Numbered from the stretch's first letter, positions 52,892 to 62,858 are shown. The stretch: 64,000 nucleotides of DNA from Schwartzia succinivorans DSM 10502 (GCF_900129225.1 NZ_FQUG01000009.1:24228-88227), one strand, 5' to 3'. The notes: generated by a model from the letters alone, not told the origin. Made by a program: numbers and translations.

Positions 52892-53782
52892 TCAGCGGAT
52901 AAGCTGATCGCGGCAGAAATCAATAAATGCCTGTGCCGCGTGGGAAACATAGCGTTCTTTCTTCCATGCCAGACCGAGGTCGTAGAAAAGCGGTTCCCTG
53001 AACGGAATCACCTTGATGCCCGGTGTGTTCTCAAGGACAAAGTCGAGAAGGCAGGTTATGCCTGCACCGGAGGAAACCAGACCTTTGATGGTCTCAATCT
53101 GATTCGATTCGATTATGATATTCGGTTCAAGTCCCTGGGATTGGCATTTCTCAAGAATCTGTGACCGAAGGAAGGAACCCTCCTTCATGAATATGCTTTC
53201 CGCATCGGCGAAATCTTCAAGTGTAATTGAGGATTTCTTTGCAAGGGGATGGTCGACCGGAACACCGACAACAAGCTGGCACGTAGCCATAGAAAGCACG
53301 GACAGCTTCGGCGACGGATCCGAGATGATGACGATGCCGAAATCAATCTCATCCTCCTCAAGCTTTTCCCTTGCCTTCTTGGACCCTTCTTCAAAAAGGT
53401 TGATGGCAAGGTTTGGATGCTGGCGTCGGAAATCGCAGTAGATACGTGGGAACAGGAAGGACCCGATCATTGGCGGGATGCCGATGCGGATAGTTCCCTT
53501 TTGCAGTTGTTTGTAATCATCGATTTCGATAAGAGCATCCTGCACGTTGCGCAGAGCCACATCCACGCGGCTTAGGAATACGGATCCCTCAGGCGTAAGC
53601 GAGAGCTGCTTCTGGCTGCGGTCGAAAAGCTGAATGCCGAGCGAGGACTCAAGTTTTTTAATCGCTACGGTGATATTCGGCTGGGATACATGCAGACGCT
53701 CCGCTGCCCGTGTTAAGTTTTTTAGTCTTGCTGCCATCTGAAAGTATTCAAGCTGGCGCAGTTCTACGGGAATTTTTTTCAT
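52892..53782 (-). CDS. LysR-type transcriptional regulator
   Basis: The protein has about 296 residues with a LysR helix-turn-helix (LKNLTRAAERLHVSQPNITVAIKKLE in residues 15-40) and an effector domain. The ATG at 53782 follows GGGGTG by nine bases, though the frame extends to GTG 53794. It is close to dapL, which is downstream and preceded by an inverted repeat, so it is a candidate regulator of lysine/DAP supply. The effector is unknown. Confidence 0.9.
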   Translation of the reverse strand: MKKIPVELRQLEYFQMAARLKNLTRAAERLHVSQPNITVAIKKLESSLGIQLFDRSQKQLSLTPEGSVFLSRVDVALRNVQDALIEIDDYKQLQKGTIRIGIPPMIGSFLFPRIYCDFRRQHPNLAINLFEEGSKKAREKLEEDEIDFGIVIISDPSPKLSVLSMATCQLVVGVPVDHPLAKKSSITLEDFADAESIFMKEGSFLRSQILEKCQSQGLEPNIIIESNQIETIKGLVSSGAGITCLLDFVLENTPGIKVIPFREPLFYDLGLAWKKERYVSHAAQAFIDFCRDQLIR

Positions 53783-54065
53783 ATACTCATACACCCCAAG
53801 GTTTAAAACTTCGATTCAATTATAACATATTTTAATGAAAGGTGGTAGCATGAATAATTAAAACAAAATAGTTTATAGTAAGATTGAAATGCGAAATAAG
53901 AAAGATAGGATATTAGTCTGAAATTTTGTTTTTATAAATTTTTTTGTGTCAATGTGGTAGGATTTTTTAACTTTTTATGGAATAATAAAAGTGTATATGA
54001 TTTGAATATAGTCATGGAAGACTACTTTCCAATAGGAAGTATCAGGGAAAAGGAGAGGACATATT

Positions 54066-54842
54066 TTGGAAAAGGCTACATTGATAGGTATTGTTCTGGC
54101 GATTATATCTATCTTCGTCGGAATGGTCGTAAAAGGTGCACCGCTTTCATCGCTGATCAATCCGGCTGCATACATGATTATCATCGGCGGTACGTTTGCG
54201 TGTCTGTTTATCGGTTTTCGAATGGAGCATATGTCGACATTCCCGAAGCTGATCAAGAAAACATTGAATGCTCCTTCGGGCCAGCAGAAGGCTGAGCTTC
54301 TGGAGCTTTTCATCGAGCTTTCCCAGATTGCACGTCGTGAAGGTATTCTTGCTCTTGAGAGCAAGGTACAGGATATTCAGGATCCGTTCTTCCGTACAGG
54401 TCTTGGAATGGTTATTGATGGTATGGATCCGGAGTTCGTCAGCGACGTTCTTGACGCGGAGCTTTCTGTTATGCAGCAGCGTCATGCGACGGGCCGTTCA
54501 CTGTTTATCCAGGCAGGTACATACGCACCTACGCTGGGCGTTTTGGGCGCCGTTGTCGGTCTGATTGCTGCTCTTGGTAACCTGAACGATATTGATAAGC
54601 TCGGTCATGCTATCGCATCCGCATTTATCGCTACGTTCCTCGGTATCTTCACAGGATATGTTATGTGGATGCCGATTGCAAACAAGCTGAAGGTCATGTC
54701 TGAGGAGGAAATCGGACTCAAGCGCATGATTATTGAGGGTATCCTTTCACTGCAGGCCGGTGATTCGCCGACGGCTATCGAGGCGAAGCTCATGGTATTC
54801 ATTCCGCAGACAGAGCGTGCAGCTTTGAAGAAGGAGGGTTAA
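54066..54842 (+). CDS. motA: Flagellar stator protein MotA
   Basis: MotA is the ion-channel subunit of the flagellar stator. The 258-residue protein has four hydrophobic segments, with MVVKGAPLSSLINPAAYMIIIGGTF at the start and the AGTYAPTLGVLGAVVGLIAAL segment containing the conserved Pro and Gly. The TTG start follows GGAGAGGA. It forms a pair with motB three bases after its stop. The 270-base gap upstream contains A/T-rich sequence with no clear sigma-28 promoter. Confidence 0.96.
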   Translation: MEKATLIGIVLAIISIFVGMVVKGAPLSSLINPAAYMIIIGGTFACLFIGFRMEHMSTFPKLIKKTLNAPSGQQKAELLELFIELSQIARREGILALESKVQDIQDPFFRTGLGMVIDGMDPEFVSDVLDAELSVMQQRHATGRSLFIQAGTYAPTLGVLGAVVGLIAALGNLNDIDKLGHAIASAFIATFLGIFTGYVMWMPIANKLKVMSEEEIGLKRMIIEGILSLQAGDSPTAIEAKLMVFIPQTERAALKKEG

Positions 54843-54845
54843 TAT

Positions 54846-55616
54846 ATGGCAAGAAAGAAAACTCCGCCGCCTCACGAAGAAGAAGCAGGCGAGGCTTGGC
54901 TCCTGCCGTATTCAGATATGCTTACGCTGCTGTTCGCGTTGTTCCTCTGCCTGTTCTGTATGGGTGCTATGGATAAGAACAAGGTTCAGCAGATGGGAAA
55001 TGCTTTTCATATGGCATTCAGCGGCGGTGCAGGTTTTTTCCCGGGTGTGGGTCCTGCTTTCATGTATACCGCAGGTGGTTCTTCCCAGTCGGGTGATGAT
55101 AACGGCAACGGCGCGTACATAGCTGAAAATGAAACACTTCAGCATGTTCAGCGTCAGATGGATAATTATATCAGGGAAAATCATCTTGAGGGAAGTCTTC
55201 AGACATCGCTGACTGAGGACGGACTGATGATTCGTATCAAGGAAAAGGCACTTTTCCCGTCGGGTTCAGCGGAGCTTGTACCGGAATCTCAGCTTGTGGG
55301 GCCTGTTGTTGCAGGTCTTTTGGCGGCAATTCCGGAGAATGTTGTTATCTCCGGTCATACGGATAATGTTCCTATTTCAACAGGACAATACCCGTCGAAC
55401 TGGGAGCTCAGCTCAGCCCGTGCACTGAATTTCATGAAGTTCTTATTGGCATCGAACCGGAATCTGAATCCGGCACGCTTCAGCGCGCTCGGATACAGTG
55501 AATATCGTCCGGTTGCGTCAAATGAAACAGAGGAAGGGCGCAGTCAGAATCGCCGCGTCGAAATTATGATCAATCGGAGCTTCAAGATGGCAGAAGGTAC
55601 CTTAGTAGCAAAATAA
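54846..55616 (+). CDS. motB: Flagellar stator protein MotB
   Basis: MotB anchors the stator and carries the ion-binding Asp. The 256-residue protein has one membrane helix with the Asp in LLPYSDMLTLLFALF and a C-terminal OmpA-like peptidoglycan-binding domain (VISGHTDNVPISTGQYPSNWELSSAR over residues 170-200). Ion type (proton or sodium) cannot be decided from the sequence. It is followed by a terminator. Confidence 0.96.
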   Translation: MARKKTPPPHEEEAGEAWLLPYSDMLTLLFALFLCLFCMGAMDKNKVQQMGNAFHMAFSGGAGFFPGVGPAFMYTAGGSSQSGDDNGNGAYIAENETLQHVQRQMDNYIRENHLEGSLQTSLTEDGLMIRIKEKALFPSGSAELVPESQLVGPVVAGLLAAIPENVVISGHTDNVPISTGQYPSNWELSSARALNFMKFLLASNRNLNPARFSALGYSEYRPVASNETEEGRSQNRRVEIMINRSFKMAEGTLVAK

Positions 55617-55625
55617 AAGGAATCT

Positions 55626-55668
55626 GAGGGGTTGTCGATTGAAGAAACGACAACCCCTTATTATTTTT
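55626..55668 (+). terminator. Terminator after motAB
   Basis: AGGGGTTGTCG and CGACAACCCCTT pair around ATTGAAGAAA and are followed by an ATTATTTTT tail. Confidence 0.85.
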
Positions 55669-55680
55669 GAGGTGAGATGT

Positions 55681-56064
55681 ATGCACATCCGTACGGGTAT
55701 TGATCTTGTTGAGGTCAAACGTGTGGAAAAGGCGATACAAAAGCAGCATTTTATCGATACGGTTTATACAAAAAAAGAGCAGGAATACTGCGATGCGAGA
55801 GGCAGGGGCCGTGGTGCATCCTATGCCGCACGCTGGGCAGCGAAGGAAGCCGTTGTGAAGGCACTGGGGACAGGGTTTTCAGGTGGAGCTCTTACTGATA
55901 TCGAAATTATAAATGATGATGCGGGATGTCCGCAGGTAACGCTGCACGGGGGGTTTGAGCGGCATGCGGAGACCGTAGGAGTAAGGGGAATATCAATTTC
56001 AATGACTCATGTAAAGGAATATGCGGCGGCCAGCTGCTGCATTGAGGAGGAGAAAAGCCAATGA
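55681..56064 (+). CDS. acpS: Holo-[acyl-carrier-protein] synthase
   Basis: AcpS transfers phosphopantetheine from CoA to acyl carrier protein. The 127-residue protein has the magnesium Asp in TGIDLVEVKRVE, ARWAAKEAVVKALGTG and the SMTHVKEYA C-terminus. ATG at 55681 follows GAGGTGAG. Its stop overlaps nnr by four bases, the usual acpS-nnr pairing. Confidence 0.96.
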   Translation: MHIRTGIDLVEVKRVEKAIQKQHFIDTVYTKKEQEYCDARGRGRGASYAARWAAKEAVVKALGTGFSGGALTDIEIINDDAGCPQVTLHGGFERHAETVGVRGISISMTHVKEYAAASCCIEEEKSQ

Positions 56065-57605
56065 AAATTGCACTGTCTGAAGAAATTCGCCAAATGGATA
56101 AGCTTGCTGCGGAAAAATATCATATTCCTTCTGATATTCTGATGGAAAATGCCGGACGTGCCGTTATGGGTGTTGCCGGAGAGGTTATGGACGGCTTTGA
56201 GGCAAAGACTGTGTGCGTATTGGCAGGGAGCGGAAATAACGGCGGAGATGCTTTTGCGGCTGCCCGGCATCTTTTTAATCATGGCGTAAGGACAGCGGTT
56301 TTTTGCGTTGGCAGTACATCACATTTTTCAGAGGAAGCAAAACAGAATTTTGATATTTGCCGTGCACTTGAAATTCCTGTTTACGAAATGAAAGAGGAGA
56401 AGGACTGGGATAAGCTGCGTCTGTGGCTCGGACTGTCCGATGCGGCATTGGACGGCCTTTTGGGAACCGGTTTCAAGGGAAAGCTCACCGAAAACTATGA
56501 AAAGGCTATCAGTATTGTTAATGATGCAGGAATACCTGTGATTTCTATAGACATTGCAAGCGGAGTCAATGCGGATACGGGAGAAGCTGATACGGCAGTA
56601 AATGCTTCCGTAACTGTCACCTTCGGTCTTCCGAAGACAGGTCAGTTTTTCTGCCCTGGGGCAGCGCACACAGGGCGTCTCGTGGTTGATGATATAAGTC
56701 TGCCGCCGCAGCTTTTGACGGATAAGGGCATCATGCAGGAATATCTTGATGAGGAAACGGCAAGGCTCATTATGCCGATACGTGCCATGGATGCTTATAA
56801 AGGAAGCTGCGGGCATGTTGCTGTTGTTGCAGGGTCACGTGGAATGACAGGTGCCGCTGCAATGGCATCGGAGGCAGTTTTGCGCGCAGGTGCAGGCATA
56901 TCTGTTCTTGCCACGGCGAACAGCCTTACGGCTGTGCTGGCGATGAAGGTTACGGAGGTTATGGTGCGGGCATTGCCGGAGCTTCGCCCCGGAGTCCTTG
57001 GCGACGATGCGCTGGAGCCGCTCAAAAAGCAGGCGGCTGACGCAGATGCGGTTCTTGTGGGACCGGGCCTTGGCCGCGATCCTCAGACAATGCATCTGGT
57101 ACGTGAATTTGTAAAAGCGGTTGATAAGCCGACAGTTATTGATGCTGACGGACTCTATGCATGGCAGGGCTTCACCCAGGAGCTGAAAGGCCTTTCGCAG
57201 ACTGTAATAATGACTCCTCATCTTGGGGAGATGGCCGGCCTGCTTGGAATAAAGGTTTCCGAGCTTCGGAAGGATTTGATTGCTACATGCCGCAGAGCAT
57301 CTGCCGATTGGAATGTAATCCTGATTGTAAAAAGCGAGTGCACCATTGTGGTATATCCTGACGGAAGGGTTTATTTTACTTCAAAGGGAAATGCCGGGAT
57401 GGCAACGGCAGGCTCCGGGGATGTGCTCGCAGGCACGGTTGCCGGTCTTATAAAGGAAGCCGGCCCTGAAAATGCTCCTCTCCTGGGCGTTTACCTGCAC
57501 GGAGCGGCAGGAGACCTCGCTGCCGAAGAGAACGGTGAGGGACTGCTTGCAGGAGACATACTCCGAAAGCTTCCACAGGTAAGAAAAAATCTTAACGGCA
57601 ATTGA
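56061..57605 (+). CDS. nnr: Bifunctional NAD(P)H-hydrate epimerase/dehydratase
   Basis: Nnr repairs hydrated NAD(P)H. The 514-residue protein has an N-terminal YjeF epimerase domain (AGSGNNGGDAFAAARHL, SIDIASGVNADTG) and a C-terminal ribokinase-like ADP/ATP-dependent dehydratase domain (residues about 225-514; MTPHLGEMAGLLG, KGNAGMATAGSGDVLAG). It starts inside the acpS stop. A weak GC-rich hairpin follows at 57611. Confidence 0.96.
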   Translation: MKIALSEEIRQMDKLAAEKYHIPSDILMENAGRAVMGVAGEVMDGFEAKTVCVLAGSGNNGGDAFAAARHLFNHGVRTAVFCVGSTSHFSEEAKQNFDICRALEIPVYEMKEEKDWDKLRLWLGLSDAALDGLLGTGFKGKLTENYEKAISIVNDAGIPVISIDIASGVNADTGEADTAVNASVTVTFGLPKTGQFFCPGAAHTGRLVVDDISLPPQLLTDKGIMQEYLDEETARLIMPIRAMDAYKGSCGHVAVVAGSRGMTGAAAMASEAVLRAGAGISVLATANSLTAVLAMKVTEVMVRALPELRPGVLGDDALEPLKKQAADADAVLVGPGLGRDPQTMHLVREFVKAVDKPTVIDADGLYAWQGFTQELKGLSQTVIMTPHLGEMAGLLGIKVSELRKDLIATCRRASADWNVILIVKSECTIVVYPDGRVYFTSKGNAGMATAGSGDVLAGTVAGLIKEAGPENAPLLGVYLHGAAGDLAAEENGEGLLAGDILRKLPQVRKNLNGN

Positions 57606-57724
57606 TGCATGGCGCAGCCGGTTTGCCGCTGCTTCACTGTTTTTTCATTTTTTTCCCGTAACCTTAACAAGGATTTTATAGAAGGCGAATACCTTTATTA
57701 TAGATTATTTTGGAGTTGTTGTTT

Positions 57725-58582
57725 ATGGATGTTTCGGATGTATCTTTTTCATCCCTTATGCTGCCGGGGCAGCTAAGAGGGATTTTCATGACGATTGGTC
57801 CGTTAGATGTACTCGACATTCTTTTGGTTGCAATTATTTTTTATAAGATGTATGAAATGCTCGAGGACACGCGTGCCATAACCATTGTGAAGGGCCTGAT
57901 TGTTCTGATGGTTCTTACGATGGCCGCTAATCTCATGGAACTCCATGCCATATACTGGATGCTTCAGAAGTTTGTGACACTGCTCTTTGTCGCGCTTCCT
58001 ATTGTGTTTCAGCCTGAGCTTCGCCGCACTCTTGAGCATTTGGGACAGGGCCGTTTTTTTGGCAAATCGGTATTTTTAAATGATGAAGAGGCACGTTCTC
58101 TTGTAAAGGAGCTGGAGAGTGCCGTGTTCCGCCTTTCAAAACAGAAGATAGGCGCTCTTATTGTACTTGAGCGTGAGATGGGACTGAATGATATCTGCGC
58201 GTCGGGTATTCAGATTGACGGACTCGTTACGGCGGATTTTCTCATGAATGTTTTTATTCCGAATACACCGCTGCATGACGGTGCTATTGTGATTCGCGGC
58301 AAGCGCCTGATTGCTGCAGGCTGCCTTCTTCCTCTGACGGACAATCATTCCCTTTCATCTGAGCTCGGTACACGTCACCGCGCTGCTATTGGTCTTTCTG
58401 AGCAGTGCGACGCGCTGGTCGTCGTCGTGAGTGAAGAGACGGGAATTGTGTCTGTGTGCGAGGAAGGCCGTATAGTCCGCTCACTTGACCCTGAGCAGCT
58501 GCGTTCCTATCTGCGTCCTATCTTTAAGCAGGAAAGTGTTTCCATTAAAGAAATTGTAGCGAACTGGAGGATGAAGAAATGA
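57725..58582 (+). CDS. cdaA: Diadenylate cyclase CdaA
   Basis: CdaA makes cyclic di-AMP from ATP at the membrane. The protein has about three hydrophobic helices (residues about 25-90) and a DAC domain with DGAIVIRG and the RHRAAIGLSE motif. ATG at 57725 follows TGGAG; an ATG at 57788 with AGAGGG is an alternative that leaves a typical short N-terminus. cdaR follows, overlapping by four bases. c-di-AMP controls potassium and cell-wall homeostasis. Confidence 0.96.
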   Translation: MDVSDVSFSSLMLPGQLRGIFMTIGPLDVLDILLVAIIFYKMYEMLEDTRAITIVKGLIVLMVLTMAANLMELHAIYWMLQKFVTLLFVALPIVFQPELRRTLEHLGQGRFFGKSVFLNDEEARSLVKELESAVFRLSKQKIGALIVLEREMGLNDICASGIQIDGLVTADFLMNVFIPNTPLHDGAIVIRGKRLIAAGCLLPLTDNHSLSSELGTRHRAAIGLSEQCDALVVVVSEETGIVSVCEEGRIVRSLDPEQLRSYLRPIFKQESVSIKEIVANWRMKK

Positions 58583-59508
58583 ACTGGTTTCTGAACCTTA
58601 TTCGCAGAAAGCCGATTGTTAAGATATTGGCTCTTATTGGTGCCGTTATTCTCTGGTCGTTCGTTATGCAGGATCAGAATCCGATGATTGATACTAGCTA
58701 CAGGGTTCCGGTGACGATGCTGAATGCGCCGGAGGGGAGCAAGGTAGAAATTGCTGAGGAATCTGTCAGGATTAAGCTGCGCGGTGCAAGATCGGCAATA
58801 GCTGCCGTTGATGAGGATGATCTGAAGGCAGTTGTCAATTTGAACGGAGTTGAGCCGGGGACTCATAAGGTTAAGATTCATACGGTAATCCCTCAGGGCG
58901 TTGAGGCTGTTGAAATATCTCCGGAGACTGTAGAGGTTACCATTGATCCGATTGTGCAGCGCACGATGGAGGTTACTCTGATTCGCGGTGGGCAGATACC
59001 AAAGGATATGGCGGTAGCCGGTATTTCGTCGGAACCGTCTGCGGTCACTGTCGAGGGTCCAAGCTCGGCTGTGAAAAATGTGGCACAGGTGGTAGGCTAT
59101 GTCGGATTCTCCAAGTCGGGTGATACTGACTTTGATCTGACTGTACCGCTTACGGCTATCGGGGATGACGGAATCGGTATAGAAAATGTTCACGTAGTTC
59201 CCAAGAATGTAAGTGTTCATGTACAGCTGGCACGAGGTCTTTCCAAGAAGATTGTTGATGTGAAGCCGCTGTTTGAGGGTACGCTTCCTTCCGGATACAT
59301 GATAAAATCCGCAAGGATTGAGCCGGCACGTATTGAAATTGCCGGAGAATCCTCTGCACTCAGCCAGATTGCGTCGCTGACAACTGAGCCGATTGCGTTG
59401 TCTGAACTCACTAAGACAACACGCAAGGCTGTATTGCTGAATCTGCCGGATGGCATTACAGTTACAAATCGGATGGTATTTGTGAATATTGAAATAGAAA
59501 AAGAATAA
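58579..59508 (+). CDS. cdaR: CdaR, YbbR-domain regulator of CdaA
   Basis: The 309-residue protein has an N-terminal membrane helix (IVKILALIGAVILWSFVM) and about three YbbR repeats (for example VPVTMLNAPEGSKVEIAEE). CdaR binds CdaA and changes its activity. It overlaps cdaA by four bases. Confidence 0.94.
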   Translation: MNWFLNLIRRKPIVKILALIGAVILWSFVMQDQNPMIDTSYRVPVTMLNAPEGSKVEIAEESVRIKLRGARSAIAAVDEDDLKAVVNLNGVEPGTHKVKIHTVIPQGVEAVEISPETVEVTIDPIVQRTMEVTLIRGGQIPKDMAVAGISSEPSAVTVEGPSSAVKNVAQVVGYVGFSKSGDTDFDLTVPLTAIGDDGIGIENVHVVPKNVSVHVQLARGLSKKIVDVKPLFEGTLPSGYMIKSARIEPARIEIAGESSALSQIASLTTEPIALSELTKTTRKAVLLNLPDGITVTNRMVFVNIEIEKE

Positions 59509-59575
59509 AATGATTAGGCGGGCATGGCCTCTTTGAAATTCCGGGGGCTGTGCTCTTCTTATGTGGAGGAAGTCT

Positions 59576-61192
59576 ATGATACGTATTTCAAACCTTTCCG
59601 TTCCGTTGAATGACGATACGGAGCTTATGCAGGCTGCAGCAAGCCGTCTTCATGCCGATATGTCCGATTTTACACGCTTGCGCGTAGTACGTAAGACAAT
59701 CGATGCAAGACGCTACAGGGGTGCTCCGATTTCTTTTGTATATGTTGTTGACGTAGATGTGAAGCAGGGAGACAGGAAGCTTTTGCAGCGGTGCAGGAGG
59801 GACAAAAACATTTCTGAGGCACCGGAGGAGGTTCCGTCGGTATTTGAACGTGCACGCGCCGTAAGCGTTCCTTCAGAGCGCCCTATTGTTGTAGGTTTTG
59901 GCCCGGCAGGTATGTTTGCGGCACTTCTTTTGGCCGAAGCAGGGTGTGCTCCGCTTGTGTTGGAACGCGGCGGAGATGTGGATACCCGTCAGCGTGCGAT
60001 AGAAGCATTTTGGAGTGAGGGAAATCTTGATACATCTACGAATGTGCAGTTTGGAGAGGGTGGAGCAGGAACCTTTTCTGACGGGAAGCTTACTACGCGA
60101 ATCAGCGACCCTGTAATGGGGGATATTCTGGACGTGTTCATTGAAGAGGGCGCGCCTGAGGAAATACGGTATCTTCATAAACCCCATATCGGAACTGACC
60201 TTTTACGCGGTATTGTAAAAAATATAAGGGAACGGATAAAACGTCTTGGCGGTGAAATACGTTTTAATGCAGAGGTTACCGACATTGAAACAACAGCTGA
60301 CGGAATAAATGCTGTTATTATAAATAGAAGCGAAAGGATTGAAACTAGGGCGCTGCTTCTTGGAATCGGCCACTCGGCAAGGGACACATACCACATGCTG
60401 CACGGCAAAAATGTCGCTATGGAAGCAAAGCCTTTTGCGGCAGGAGTACGCATAGAGCATCCACAGGAGCTTATAGACAGAAGCCAGTATGGAGAGGACG
60501 CTGGAAATGATAAGCTTCCTGTGGCCGACTATGCGCTGACGTTCAAGGATACGGATACCGGACGCGGAGCATACTCGTTCTGTATGTGCCCGGGAGGTCA
60601 GGTTGTAGCGGCTGCATCGGAAAAGGAACGCGTGGTGACCAACGGAATGAGCCTTTATGCCCGCGATTCAGGTACAGCTAATGCGGCACTTCTCGTGCAG
60701 GTGACACCGGAGGATTTTAAGAACGATGTCCTTGGCGGAATTGAGTTTCAGAGAAAATACGAATCCCTTGCGTTTCAGATAGCAGGCGGCGATTACAGGG
60801 CACCGGTTCAGACTGTGGGAGATTTCCTTTCCGGCAAGAAGGGAAGCTGTGATTTCCTTACTGCTCCGTCCTATCGCCCCGGAGTTTCGGCCTGTGATCT
60901 GAGGGACTGCCTGCCTGATGTTATAGCGAAAACGCTTTTTGATGCGCTGCCGTACTTCGGGCGAAGAATAAAGGGCTTTGATGATGCCGGAGCACCTATG
61001 ACAGGAGTAGAAATGCGGTCTTCTGCACCATGCCGCATAGTCCGCTCAAGGGATACATACGAATCTGTGTCTACACCCGGACTCTTTCCGATGGGCGAGG
61101 GTGCAGGGTATGCAGGCGGCATAATGAGTGCTGCTGTAGATGGAGTTAATACGGCACTTGCTTTTTTGAAAAAAAGTGGGCATACTATATAG
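59576..61192 (+). CDS. FAD-dependent oxidoreductase, COG2509 type
   Basis: The 538-residue protein has an N-terminal ~95-residue domain, then an FAD-binding motif VVGFGPAGMFAALLLAEAG and the family block VQFGEGGAGTFSDGKLTTRI, and a C-terminal GAGYAGGIMSAAVDG FAD-closing motif. Proteins of this uncharacterised dehydrogenase family are widespread in Firmicutes and are cytoplasmic. ATG at 59576 follows TGGAGG. It is inserted between cdaR and glmM, so it may be co-expressed with the c-di-AMP/cell-wall genes, but the reaction is unknown. Confidence 0.9.
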   Translation: MIRISNLSVPLNDDTELMQAAASRLHADMSDFTRLRVVRKTIDARRYRGAPISFVYVVDVDVKQGDRKLLQRCRRDKNISEAPEEVPSVFERARAVSVPSERPIVVGFGPAGMFAALLLAEAGCAPLVLERGGDVDTRQRAIEAFWSEGNLDTSTNVQFGEGGAGTFSDGKLTTRISDPVMGDILDVFIEEGAPEEIRYLHKPHIGTDLLRGIVKNIRERIKRLGGEIRFNAEVTDIETTADGINAVIINRSERIETRALLLGIGHSARDTYHMLHGKNVAMEAKPFAAGVRIEHPQELIDRSQYGEDAGNDKLPVADYALTFKDTDTGRGAYSFCMCPGGQVVAAASEKERVVTNGMSLYARDSGTANAALLVQVTPEDFKNDVLGGIEFQRKYESLAFQIAGGDYRAPVQTVGDFLSGKKGSCDFLTAPSYRPGVSACDLRDCLPDVIAKTLFDALPYFGRRIKGFDDAGAPMTGVEMRSSAPCRIVRSRDTYESVSTPGLFPMGEGAGYAGGIMSAAVDGVNTALAFLKKSGHTI

Positions 61193-61274
61193 AATGACAG
61201 CATTTGAGTTTGAATGAATCCCATAGCTCTTCCAAAGAAGGCAGAAATGGGAGATAACACATGGAGGTTTTCAA

Positions 61275-62633
61275 ATGTCACGACTTTTTGGCACGGACGG
61301 TGTCCGCGGAGAAGCAAATCTGGAGCTTACCCCGGAGCTTGCATACCGTCTTGGACGTGCAGCTACGCTTTATTTCAGCGAAAAATCTGAGGACGACAAA
61401 CAGCCGTCTATTATCATCGGTCGAGATACCCGCATTTCGGGTACAATGTTTGAATCGGCTCTTTCTGCGGGAATAACTTCTGCAGGTGGACGTGCTATTG
61501 TTGCAGGCATTGTCCCGACTCCGGCAATTGCGTATTTTGCCAAGTCAATGAACATGAAAGCCGGAATTGTCGTTTCGGCTTCACATAATCCTTATTATGA
61601 CAACGGTATCAAATTCTTCGGCGGAGACGGCTACAAGCTGCCTGACGCGGTAGAGGATGAGATTGAAAGCATCGTTCGCCACATTGAAATGCATGACGAC
61701 CTTTACCGCCCAAGCTGCGGAAATATCGGTACAGTAGAGTTCAGACACGACCTCGTAAAGCATTACATGGAATATGTTCTTTCTACAACGGATGTAAAGC
61801 TTGACGGAATGAAGGTCGTTCTTGACTGCGCAAATGGCGCGGCTTATGAGGTTATGCCGGCGGTCCTGCGCCGTCTTGGTGCTGACCTCACTGTTATTCA
61901 TGCTGCTCCGTATGGGACAAATATAAATGACAACTGCGGTTCGACACATCTTGAGTCATTGAAGGAGGCAGTGCTGGAATACAAGGCTGATCTCGGAATA
62001 GCTCATGATGGAGACGCTGACCGCTGCCTCTGCGTGGACGAAAAGGGCGACGTCATCGACGGCGACCATATTCTTGTTATGTGCGGACTCGACCGTATGA
62101 AGCAGGGAAAGCTTGCAAACAATACAATCGTAACAACTGTCATGGCCAATATCGGATTCCATCAGGCTGTCAAGGCTGCAGGCGGAAAGGTTGAGGTCAC
62201 CAAGGTTGGCGACCGTTACGTGCTGGAGAATATGCTTGAGAATGGTCACTGCCTCGGAGGAGAGCAGTCAGGCCACATTATTTTCTCTGATTTTGCTACA
62301 ACAGGCGACGGCCTTATAACAGCACTGCAGGTGCTTTCTGCCGTAAAACGCAGCGGGAAGAAGGCTTCCGTGCTGAACGGTATGATGACAAGCTATCCGC
62401 AGGTGCTTATCAATGTTACTGTCGGAACAAAGGAAGGCTGGGAGGAAAATACAGCCATTACAAAAGCAATAGATGAAGGAAATCAGGCCCTTGGTGAAAG
62501 AGGCCGTATTCTCGTGCGCCCATCCGGAACAGAACCTCTTATCCGTGTGATGGCAGAAGGTCCTGATGAAGACGAACTTAATACTATCTGTAATAAGATT
62601 GCCGATGTAGTCAAATCTGAGCTCGGAAAGTAA
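61275..62633 (+). CDS. glmM: Phosphoglucosamine mutase
   Basis: GlmM converts glucosamine-6-phosphate to glucosamine-1-phosphate on the way to UDP-GlcNAc. The 452-residue protein has the phospho-Ser in VSASHNPYYDNG, the metal loop DGDADRC, the GGEQSGH sugar loop and the C-terminal RPSGTEPLIRVM phosphate loop. It is the last gene of the cdaA-cdaR-oxidoreductase-glmM group, as in many Firmicutes where CdaA and GlmM interact. Confidence 0.98.
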   Translation: MSRLFGTDGVRGEANLELTPELAYRLGRAATLYFSEKSEDDKQPSIIIGRDTRISGTMFESALSAGITSAGGRAIVAGIVPTPAIAYFAKSMNMKAGIVVSASHNPYYDNGIKFFGGDGYKLPDAVEDEIESIVRHIEMHDDLYRPSCGNIGTVEFRHDLVKHYMEYVLSTTDVKLDGMKVVLDCANGAAYEVMPAVLRRLGADLTVIHAAPYGTNINDNCGSTHLESLKEAVLEYKADLGIAHDGDADRCLCVDEKGDVIDGDHILVMCGLDRMKQGKLANNTIVTTVMANIGFHQAVKAAGGKVEVTKVGDRYVLENMLENGHCLGGEQSGHIIFSDFATTGDGLITALQVLSAVKRSGKKASVLNGMMTSYPQVLINVTVGTKEGWEENTAITKAIDEGNQALGERGRILVRPSGTEPLIRVMAEGPDEDELNTICNKIADVVKSELGK

Positions 62634-62647
62634 TCCTGAAGTACTAC

Positions 62648-62678
62648 AAGCCCCCGTTGATTCGGGGGCTTTTTTATA
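62648..62678 (+). terminator. Terminator after glmM
   Basis: AAGCCCCCG and CGGGGGCTT pair around a TTGATT loop with a T-run. Confidence 0.9.
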
Positions 62679-62829
62679 TCACTAATATTCCCAAAACGGA
62701 AAGGAAATGCATGAGAGTAATATTAAACAATATCTTGTACCGGCATAATGATTCCATATAAGGAATATTTATGCCAGAGTATCCTTAAAGTGTAAATATC
62801 TATAATGCTTAAATTATCTGTAAATTTCG

Positions 62830-62858
62830 TTGACACTAATACCAGTACGGTATAAAAT
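62830..62858 (+). promoter_or_regulatory. Promoter of the sodium-pump decarboxylase operon
   Basis: TTGACA and TAAAAT are separated by 17 bases. Bases 62679-62829 upstream hold no gene or recognised element. Confidence 0.75.

Noticed and set aside
53795..54065. A sigma-28 promoter before motA
   Set aside because: No TAAA plus GCCGATAA pair with correct spacing is present.
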